A DNA stretch of 64,000 nucleotides, taken from contig NZ_JACHXO010000007.1 in assembly GCF_014192155.1 (NCBI RefSeq), positions 186,001 to 250,000 on the forward strand. The letters are read 5' to 3'. The position numbers and the translations under genes are program-made. The notes beneath the pieces were generated by a model. That model made no database searches. It saw nothing but the letters and a program-made list of their open reading frames with translations, and had not been told where the DNA came from. Origin of the DNA: Roseateles terrae. GTDB lineage: Bacteria; Pseudomonadota; Gammaproteobacteria; Burkholderiales; Burkholderiaceae_C. Below, piece by piece: positions 49,181 to 58,400 of this stretch (the first letter of the stretch is position 1; each line of letters begins with the position of its first letter).

Positions 49181-50023
49181 ATGCAAGTTCGAGTCGTCGA
49201 CTATCAGGCTGCGGATGCGGCTGAGCAGTTCACACGTTCCCTGCACGAGACTGGTTTTGGTGTGCTGGTGAACCATCCCCTCCCCCAAAGTCTGGTCGAA
49301 AAGATCTATAGCGACTGGCTGGGATTTTTCAACGGGGCCAGCAAAAACGACTTCGCCTTTTCTGCGCAGACCCAGGACGGTTATTTCTCGACCGAGATTT
49401 CCGAGACGGCCAAGGGTCATCAGCAAAAGGACATCAAGGAGTACTTCCACATTTATCCGTGGGGCCGGATTCCCGAGCCGCTGAAAGCGGATGCGTTGCG
49501 GTATTACGAGATTGCCAACGATCTGGCGGCGGAACTGCTGTCCTGGGTGGAGCGTCATACACCAGCGGACATCGCGCGCAACTACCGCGAGCCGCTGTCC
49601 CACATGATCAAGGACAGCCGCCTGACCTTGCTGCGGGTGCTGCGTTATCCGCCGCTGACCGGCAACGAGCCTGACGGGTCGCTGCGTGCGGCACCGCACG
49701 GGGATATCAACCTGCTGACCATCCTGCCGGCGGCCAACGAGCCTGGCCTGCAGGTCCAGGCCAAGGACGGCAGCTGGGTGGACGTACCCAGCGACTTCGG
49801 CATGCTCATCATCAATATCGGTGACATGCTGCAGGAAGCGTCGCAGGGCTACTACCCGTCAACCCAGCACCGGGTGGTCAACCCGACAGGGGAAGGCGCC
49901 AAGAAGAGCCGTGTGTCGCTGCCGCTGTTCCTGCATCCGCGGGAAGATGTGGTGCTGTCGGACCGATATACCGCGCACGACTATCTGGAAGAACGCCTGC
50001 GGGAGCTGGGCGTCAAGAAGTAA
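49181..50023 (+). CDS. Isopenicillin N synthase-family 2-oxoglutarate/Fe(II) oxygenase
   Basis: A cytosolic non-haem iron dioxygenase. The double-stranded beta-helix facial triad is visible: His173 and Asp175 in APHGDINLLT, and His230 in STQHRVVNP. The 2-oxoglutarate anchor R-x-S (Arg244, Ser246 in KKSRVSLPLF) follows at the right spacing. It is 280 residues from the ATG at 49181, which has AGGAGAT upstream; the open frame before it is rejected. The substrate is unknown; the gene lies next to, but divergent from, the operon that consumes 2-oxoglutarate. Confidence 0.88.
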   Translation: MQVRVVDYQAADAAEQFTRSLHETGFGVLVNHPLPQSLVEKIYSDWLGFFNGASKNDFAFSAQTQDGYFSTEISETAKGHQQKDIKEYFHIYPWGRIPEPLKADALRYYEIANDLAAELLSWVERHTPADIARNYREPLSHMIKDSRLTLLRVLRYPPLTGNEPDGSLRAAPHGDINLLTILPAANEPGLQVQAKDGSWVDVPSDFGMLIINIGDMLQEASQGYYPSTQHRVVNPTGEGAKKSRVSLPLFLHPREDVVLSDRYTAHDYLEERLRELGVKK

Positions 50024-50085
50024 TGTCGTTGGGGGGGGCGCTGCTGTGGCCCCAACCTGCTGCCCGAGGCGCGTAAAGTCCACCC

Positions 50086-50574
50086 ATGCCCTCGCGCATC
50101 GTCTGGATCCATCCGGAAGCACCCAGCAAGCCCGCTGTGGGCGCCCCTTGCAACGGCTGTGGCCTCTGCTGCCTTTCCGAGCCCTGTCCCATCGGCGTCC
50201 TGGTGACGCGTCGCACCACAGGCGCATGCGCGGCACTCGAATGGTCGGCAGCAGCAGCCCGATATGAGTGCGGGATGCTCACGCATCCCACCCGTCACCT
50301 CGGTCTGCCCCGCATTCTTGGCTTCCTGGGTCTGCAGCGACTGCCCCCCACGTCGCTCTTGAACCGCGTTCTGCGCCGCTGGTCCGCCCGCATGATTGCC
50401 GCCGGCATCGGCTGCGACGCGGAGCTGGATGTGACCACATCCCCTGCCCCTTCTGCGCCCGCGTGGTCTGCGCCTCTCGCGACGCCACCTTCTGCGCCAA
50501 TGGCCGCGCCTCCCTCTGCGTGTCCTTCTGCGCCCTCCGCTGCGCCATCCGCGCCCTCTAAGGAGAATCGCTAA
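50086..50574 (+). CDS. CxxCxxCC-type cysteine-cluster protein (YkgJ-like) with a repetitive tail
   Basis: The N-terminal 100 residues carry Cys22, Cys25, Cys28, Cys29 and Cys34 (PCNGCGLCCLSEPC), followed by CAALEW and a late CGM, a pattern of the zinc/iron-chelating YkgJ family (PF03692-like). The last 45 residues are a Ser/Ala/Pro repeat (SAPSAP, PPSAP) written with recurring TCTGCGCC DNA blocks, and look like a slippage product. Metal and function are unknown. It follows the oxygenase by 62 bases on the same strand. Confidence 0.78.
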   Translation: MPSRIVWIHPEAPSKPAVGAPCNGCGLCCLSEPCPIGVLVTRRTTGACAALEWSAAAARYECGMLTHPTRHLGLPRILGFLGLQRLPPTSLLNRVLRRWSARMIAAGIGCDAELDVTTSPAPSAPAWSAPLATPPSAPMAAPPSACPSAPSAAPSAPSKENR

Positions 50575-50669
50575 GCGCCCACCCCGGCCACAGCCACTAG
50601 CATGGCCTTCGACTTGCACCTCTGCCTGCACCGCCCGGTGCATCCACCAGAACCTGCTCAGGAGTCGTC

Positions 50670-52334
50670 ATGCCCTTGGTCTTTTTCGCCAGTGCTTCCC
50701 GGCCTGCCCGGTCCTTGCTGTCCAGCGCGAAGCCGCTGCACGCCTGGACCCACACCCTGAAAGCCTCCGCCGCCGGTAGCGCCGCGGCCGCCGCGATCCT
50801 GCTGGCGCTGGCCAGCCCGACGCGCGCCGCCGCCCTGCGCTGGGCCGCCCAGAACGACATCCTGACCCTGGACCCGCACTCGCAGGACCACAGCACCACC
50901 AGCGCCATCCTGCAGCACAGCTATGAAGGCCTGACGCGCTACAACGAGCAGTGGGAGGTCGAGCCCTGCCTCGCCACCAAATGGACGACGGTGAACCCCA
51001 CCCTGTGGCGGTTTGAACTGCGCAAAGGCGTCAAGTTTCAGGACGGTTCGCCCTTCACCGCCGACGACGTCATCTTCAGCTACCAGCGCATCCGCCAGCC
51101 ACAGGGCACGATGCAGATCTATGTGACCGGCATCAAGGAGATCAAGAAGATCGATGACTACACCATCGACGTGGTGCTCGATTCGCCACAGCCGATCCTG
51201 CTGCGCAATCTCATCGACTTCCGCATCATGAGCAAGACCTGGGCGGAGAAGAACAAGGCGACCCAGCTCGCGGACTACAAGTCCAAGGACGAGAACTACG
51301 CCAGCCGCAATGCGATCGGCACCGGCGCCTTCCGCATCACCGGCTGGCAGCCCGATCAGCGCATCACCATGGTGGCCAACAAGGATTGGTGGGACAAGCC
51401 CAAGGGCAACATCACCGAGATCACCTACCTGCCGATCAAGTCCGATCCCACCCGTGTGGCCGCGCTGGTGTCCGGCGAAGTGGACCTGCTCACTGACCTG
51501 CCCACCCAGGACGTGGCACGCCTGAAAAACGACGGCAAGCTCAAGGTCATCGAAGGGCCGGAGACCCGCACCATCTTCTTTGCGCCCGATCTGGGCAGCG
51601 AGGAACTGCGCGGCTCGTCGGTCAAGGGCAAGAATCCGTTCAAGGACGTGCGCGTGCGGCAGGCGCTGAGCATCGCCATCGACCGGGAAGCGATCAAGCG
51701 CAGCATCATGCGCGGCATGTCCGTGCCCGCAGCGCTGATCGTGCCGCCCGGTGTGAACGGCTATTCCACCGAGCTGGACAGGCCGCAGCCGCCCGACCTG
51801 GCGAAGGCCAAGAAGCTGCTGGCCGATGCCGGCTACCCCAATGGCTTCGAAATCCCGCTGAACTGCCCCAACAACCGCTACATCAATGATGAGGAAGTGT
51901 GTCTGGCCGTCGTCTCGATGTGGGCCAAGATTGGCATCACCGCGCGATTGACCGCGCAGCCGATGTCGCAGCACAGCCAGCAGTTCCAGCGGTTTGAGTC
52001 CCCGCTGTACATGCTGGGCTGGGGCGTGTCGACCAACGATGCGCTCTACACGCTGCAGGCCCTGGCGCGCACCCGCAGTGGCGGCGCGGATGGCAGCTTC
52101 AACTTCTCGAAGGTCAGCGATCCGGCACTGGACAAACTGATCGATGCGATGAAGAGCGAAATGGATGTGGGCAAGCGCAATGCGCTGATCCGTGAAGCGC
52201 TGATGCTGGTGCGGGATCAGGCGCTGTTCATTCCACTGCATCACCAGGTGCGGCCGTGGGCGATGAAGACGACGGTGGAGACGCTGCATCGGTCGAATGA
52301 TCGGCCGGAGGCGAGGTTTACGACGATCAAATGA
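50670..52334 (+). CDS. Peptide/oligopeptide-type ABC transporter substrate-binding protein
   Basis: A family 5 solute-binding protein (554 residues). A long N-region and a hydrophobic core ending around residue 53 (AAAAAILLALASPTRA) form the signal peptide. The mature part has LRWAAQNDILTLDPHS, then LATKWTTVNPTLWRFELRKGV (quoted in part: WRFELRKGVKFQDGSPFTADD) and VRQALSIAIDREAI, all family hallmarks. CAGGAGTCGTC is the ribosome site. No permease or ATPase genes are next to it, so it is an orphan binding protein; the ligand is unknown. Confidence 0.92.
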   Translation: MPLVFFASASRPARSLLSSAKPLHAWTHTLKASAAGSAAAAAILLALASPTRAAALRWAAQNDILTLDPHSQDHSTTSAILQHSYEGLTRYNEQWEVEPCLATKWTTVNPTLWRFELRKGVKFQDGSPFTADDVIFSYQRIRQPQGTMQIYVTGIKEIKKIDDYTIDVVLDSPQPILLRNLIDFRIMSKTWAEKNKATQLADYKSKDENYASRNAIGTGAFRITGWQPDQRITMVANKDWWDKPKGNITEITYLPIKSDPTRVAALVSGEVDLLTDLPTQDVARLKNDGKLKVIEGPETRTIFFAPDLGSEELRGSSVKGKNPFKDVRVRQALSIAIDREAIKRSIMRGMSVPAALIVPPGVNGYSTELDRPQPPDLAKAKKLLADAGYPNGFEIPLNCPNNRYINDEEVCLAVVSMWAKIGITARLTAQPMSQHSQQFQRFESPLYMLGWGVSTNDALYTLQALARTRSGGADGSFNFSKVSDPALDKLIDAMKSEMDVGKRNALIREALMLVRDQALFIPLHHQVRPWAMKTTVETLHRSNDRPEARFTTIK

Positions 52335-52335
52335 A

Positions 52336-52365
52336 AAAAGGGCCTGTCGTGAGACAGGCCCTTTT
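52336..52365. terminator. Strong bidirectional terminator
   Basis: A 13-bp perfect stem AAAAGGGCCTGTC / GACAGGCCCTTTT around a GTGA loop. The plus strand ends in TTTT just after the binding-protein stop; the minus strand ends in TTTTTT and lies 68 bases after the giant repeat gene. It serves both convergent genes. Confidence 0.95.
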
Positions 52366-52433
52366 CAGTGAAGGCCGCGGCGTCGCGCGACCCGGCGAGT
52401 CGCGCGAAACTGCTGATAGCAATTGAACCGCCG

Positions 52434-55400
52434 TTAGATGCCCAACGGGCTGTAGGTCGTACCCGGCGTCACAACAGTGGTGTTCGTCCCACTGTTGTCC
52501 ACCCAGAACGTGAAGTGAATCGTCTCACCCACGTTCCCGCTGGCGTCCACCTGGCGCAGGAGAACATCGTCCTTGCCGAAATTGCTCCAGGGGAAGGAGG
52601 CAATGTCGATCGTCTCGGACGTCCCCAGATTCATCCACGCGGACTGGTCTCCGTTGCTGAGCTCAATGTGCGCACCCGCTTCGAGATTGTTGAAGTGGAA
52701 CTGTCCGCCAGCATTCGCCAGGTCGAAGATCGGCACACCATCGGCATCAAAGCCCGCCAGGCCCGTCAACGTCACTGACAGCTTCTCAGCCATCGTGTCC
52801 TTGATCACCGTGATGGTCTCAGGTTTGCTGGTGGAGCCATTGTTGTCGATCTGAATGATCTGCAGCGTATTTGTACCTTCCACCAGAGCATCCGCGTGAA
52901 TGACGCTTCCGGTCCCTTGCACCCAGGTTTGACCATTGTCCAGGCTGTACAGATACCCTGCCGCGAAACCACCTTGCCCAATGTCGATGGCACCGCTGCC
53001 GGCGACGTAGTAGGGATTGGATTCGGTGCCCGTGCCCAAGACATCACCCTGGGCATTGGTCGTGACGTCGATCGCAAGCGAAGGATAGGTCACATAGGTC
53101 TGGTCAGTCCAGGACCGCTCGAGCTGGAAAACAATTTCCGTCCCCTCGCTTGCGTTCCCAAACTGGTCCACCTGCCGGAAATAGTAGTGCTTCAGGCCAC
53201 CGCCACTGCCGAGGTCACCAGCGCCGATGCCGTCCGTTGTAGGCAGGTCGTACCAGGGGGCCTGGTTATACCAGCTGTACTGCACCTTGGCACCTGCCTC
53301 CAGGTTGCCGAACTTGAACACGCTCCCGTCTCCATCGACCACCACCGCCAGGAAATTTTCGTCATACCCGGCGACCTGCGTCAGACTCACCTGCAACGCG
53401 GCGGCCGTGCTGTCCTTCACCACCGTGATGGTGCCGGGCTGGCTGGCATTACCATTGCTGTCAATCTGGATGACTTGCAACGTATTGCTGCCTTCCGCCA
53501 GGGCGCTGGCCGTGATGCCGGTGCCGGTACCTTGCGTCCAAGTCTGCCCGCCGTCGGTACTGAACAGGAAGCCAGAGGCTGTCCCGTGGCCGATTTCGAT
53601 CAAGCCACCGTTACCCATGTAGTACGGATCTGCTTGCGTTCCCGTGCCCACAGTGTTGCCAGTCGAGGTCGCGGTGACGTGGATGGACAGCAAGTCGCTT
53701 GTCACGTAATCCGCCGCAGTCCCTGTCGCAACGTAGTCCAGGTTCAACTGGGTCTCATTGCCCACATTGCCGAAGACATCCAACTGACGGAAATACAACT
53801 GGGTGGCGCCATGTTGAGACAACAGCGCATCCAGGCTTTGCGAATCCGATGAACCCACGTCGATCCAGGGCCCGGTGGCCGAGAGGCTGTACTGGACTTT
53901 GCCGCCGTTCTCCAGGTTGCCGAATTTCAGTTCGGCGCCTGAGCCTTCAGCCACCACCGGTTGACCTGAGGCGTCGTAACCAGCGACTTGGGTCAGCGAA
54001 ACGGTCAGGTCTTGGGCAATGGTGTCCTTCACCACCGTGATCGTGACAGGCGCGCTGACATTGCCTTTACTGTCGGTCTGGACAAGTTGCAACGTGTTCT
54101 TGCCTTCTGCCAGTTCGGTGGCCTGGATCCCCCCAGCGGGGCCCTGCTTCCAGGTGCTACCACCGTCGATGCTGTACCGATACGACGAAATCGTAGCTTG
54201 GCCGACTTCGATCAGACCGCCAGTGGCCACATAGTAGGGGTCGTCTGTCGTCCCCTGGCCGACGCAATCTCCGGCCGGATTCGTATCGACCTGAACCGTC
54301 ACAATCGGTGTCACGACACCGCTCCAACCCATGACAAAGGCGATGGACGTCCAACCGCTCGCGTTGCCCAAGGCATCGACTTGTCGGAACTCCATGCCAT
54401 GATAGCCATAGCTGAACTTCGAACCCACGACGATACTGCTATCGGTGGTGTAGTCCACCGCGTAGCCATTTCCCCATATCTGGACTTTTGCACCTGGCTC
54501 GAGATTGCCAAACGTGAGCGTGCCCCCGGGTTCCACCACCGGGCGATTACCGCTGTCATAGCCAAGGACCTGGGTGAACGTCACCGCGAGTTTCGCGGCA
54601 GTCGTATCCTTCACCACCGTCAGGTTCACTGGGTCGCTGGCATTACCTGCGCTGTCCAACTGAATGATCTGCAGCGAGTTGCTGCCTTCAGACAGTTGAG
54701 CGGCCGTGAGGCTGGTGCCGGACCCCTTCAACCAGGTTTGACCGTTGTCCTTGCTGTAGAGCCATTGAGCGTCGGCATCGGTCCCGATGCTGATGGAGCC
54801 ATTGGCCGTCATCCGGATGGGATCGGACTCGGTGCCGGTCCCTGAGACCGCCGTGACCTGAGTCACGGGGGCCGTCGGAGCAACGGTATCCTTGACTACT
54901 TCAATGGTGGTGGGATCGCTCATATTGCCTGCGCGGTCCACCTGGACGATCTGGATGCTGTTGTTGCCTTCGGCGAGGTCGTCGGCCGAGATGCCGGCCG
55001 CCGATCCCGACTTCCAGGTCTGGCCTCCATCGGTGCTGTAGTTCCACGAGGAGTCCGGGTCGGTCGCAAAGCTCAGGTTGCCAGTGGCGCCGAGCAGGAT
55101 CGGATCTTCCGGCGTGCCGGTGCCCACAACAGCGCCAATGTGATCACCCGTGACAGAGCCCGTCAGATCCAGCACAGGCACTTCGGGAGCCACCGTGTCC
55201 TTGACGACCGTGATGCTGGTGGGCGCACTGGCGTTGCCAGCCTTGTCCACCTGCACGATCAGAATGGTGTTGTCGCCTTCCACCAGATCCTTGGCGGAAA
55301 TGCCCGCTGCCGCGCCCGGCTTCCAGGTCTGGCCGCCATCGGTGCTGTAGCGCCATTCGCCGTCGATGTCCGTTGCGATGTTGACGTTGCCGTTGGCAGC

Positions 55401-58400
55401 CACCACGATCGGATCTTCCTTGGTGCCGGTGCCCACGACCGTGCCAGTCGAGGTGCCCGTGCTGGAATTGGCCACATCCAGGACCGGTGCTTCCGGTGCC
55501 ACGGTGTCCTTGACGATCTCGATTTGCTTCGGCGGGCTGATGTTGCCAGCTTTGTCCACTTGGACGATCTGGATGGTGTTGTTGCCCTCGGCCAGGTTGG
55601 CCGACGGGATACCGTCCGGCGTGCCTTGCACCCAGTTCAGACCGCCATCGACGGAGTAACGCCATTCGGTGTCGGCATCGACCTTGATGTCGATCTTGCC
55701 GTCCGCAGCCACCACGATCGGATCTTCCTTGGTGCCGGTGCCCACGACCGTGCCAGTCGAGGTGCCCGTGCTGGAATTGGCCACATCCAGGACCGGTGCT
55801 TCCGGTGCCACGGTGTCCTTGACGATCTCGATTTGCTTCGGCGGGCTGATATTGCCAGCTTTGTCCACTTGGACGATCTGGATGGTGTTGTTGCCCTCGG
55901 CCAGGTTGGCCGACGGGATACCTTCGGGCGTGCCTTGCACCCAGTTCAGGCCTCCATCAACGGAGTAACGCCACTCGGTGTCGGCATCAACCTTGATCTC
56001 GATCTTGCCGTCCGCAGCCACCACGATCGGATCTTCCTTGGTGCCGGTGCCCACGACCGTGCCAGTCGAGGCGCCCGTGCTGGAGTTGGCCACGTTCAGG
56101 ACCGGTGCTTCCGGTGCCACGGTGTCCTTGACGATCTCGATTTGCTTCGGCGGGCTGATGTTGCCAGCTTTGTCCACTTGGACGATCTGGATGGTGTTGT
56201 TGCCCTCGGCCAGGTTGGCCGACGGGATACCTTCGGGCGTGCCTTGCACCCAGTTCAGGCCTCCATCAACGGAGTAACGCCACTCGGTGTCGGCATCGAC
56301 CTTGATCTCGACCTTGCCGTCCGCAGCCACCACGATCGGATCTTCCTTGGTGCCGGTGCCCACGACCGGCGTCCCTTGGGTGCCCGTGGTGGAGTTGGCC
56401 ACATCCAGGACCGGTGCTTCCGGTGCCACGGTGTCCTTGACGATCTCGATTTGCTTCGGCGGGCTGATATTGCCAGCTTTGTCCACTTGGACGATCTGGA
56501 TGGTGTTGTTGCCCTCGGCCAGGTTGGCCGACGGGATACCTTCGGGCGTGCCTTGCACCCAGTTCAGGCCTCCATCAACGGAGTAACGCCACTCGGTGTC
56601 GGCATCAACCTTGATCTCGATCTTGCCGTCCGCAGCCACCACGATCGGATCTTCCTTGGTGCCGGTGCCCACGACCGTGCCAGTCGAGGTGCCCGTGCTG
56701 GAGTTGGCCACGTTCAGGACCGGTGCTTCCGGTGCCACGGTGTCCTTGACGATCTCGATTTGCTTCGGCGGGCTGATGTTGCCGGCCTTGTCCACCTGGA
56801 CGATCTGGACGGTGTTGTTGCCTTCGGTCAGGTTGGCCGAAGGAATGCCTTCGGGCGTACCCTGCTGCCAGGTCAGGCCGTTGTCGGTGCTGAAGCGCCA
56901 CTCGGTGTCGGCATCGACCTTGATGTCGATCTTGCCGTCCGCGGACACAACAATCGGATCTTCCTTGGTGCCGGTGCCCACGACCGGCGTCCCTTGGGTG
57001 CCCGTGGTGGAGTTGGCCACGTCCAGGACCGGTGCCTCAGGCGCCACGGTGTCCTTGACGATCTCGATTTGCTTCGGCGGGCTGATGTTGCCGGCCTTGT
57101 CCACCTGGACGATCTGGACGGTGTTGTTGCCTTCGGTCAGGTTGGCCGAAGGAATGCCTTCGGGCGTACCCTGCTGCCAGGTCAGGCCGTTGTCGGTGCT
57201 GAAGCGCCACTCGGTGTCGGCATCGACCTTGATCTCGACCTTGCCGTCCGCGGACACCACAATCGGATCTTCCTTGGTGCCGGTGCCCACGACCGGCGTC
57301 CCTTGGGTGCCCGTGGTGGAGTTGGCCACGTCCAGGACCGGTGCCTCAGGCGCCACGGTGTCCTTGACGATCTCGATTTGCTTCGGCGGGCTGATATTGC
57401 CGGCCTTGTCCACCTGGACGATCTGGACGGTGTTGTTGCCTTCGGTCAGGTTGGCCGAAGGAATGCCTTCGGGCGTGCCCTGCTGCCAGGTCAGGCCGTT
57501 GTCGGTGCTGAACCGCCACTCGGCGTCGGCATCGACCTTGATCTCGACCTTGCCGTCCGCGGCCACCACGATCGGATCTTCCTTGGTGCCGGTACCCACC
57601 GGGCCGCTCGTGCCCGTGCCATCACCGGAACCAGCGCCGGGTTCGGGCAGCTTGATCTCGGGCGCCTGCGGTGCCACGGTGTCCTTGACGATCTCGATTT
57701 GCTTCGGCGGGCTGACATTGCCAGCCTTGTCCACCTGGACGATCTGAATGGTGTTGTTGCCCTCGACCAGACCGGCCGACGGAATACCCTCAGGCGTGCC
57801 CTGCTGCCAGGTCAGGCCGTTGTCGGTGCTGAAGCGCCATTCGGTGTCGGCATCGACCTTGATCTCGACCTTGCCGTCCGCGGCCACCACGATCGGATCT
57901 TCCTTGGTGCCGGTGCCCACGACCGGCGTCCCTTGGGTGCCCGTGGTGGAGTTTGCCACATCCAGGACCGGGGCCTCAGGCGCCACGGTGTCCTTCACGA
58001 TCTCAATTTGCTTCGGCGGGCTGATGTTGCCAGCCTTGTCCACCTGGACGATTTGGACGGTGTTGTTTCCTTCGGTCAGATTGGCCGACGGGATCCCTTC
58101 AGGCGTGCCCTGCTGCCAGGTCAGGCCGTTGTCGGTGCTGAAGCGCCATTCGGTGTCGGCATCGACCTTGATGTCGATCTTGCCGTCCGCGGACACAACA
58201 ATCGGATCTTCCTTGGTGCCGGTGCCCACGACCGGCGTCCCTTGGGTGCCCGTGGTGGAGTTGGCCACATCCAGGACCGGGGCCTCAGGCGCCACGGTGT
58301 CCTTCACGATCTCAATTTGCTTCGGCGGGCTGATATTGCCGGCCTTGTCCACCTGGACGATCTGGACGGTGTTGTTTCCTTCGGTCAGATTGGCCGACGG

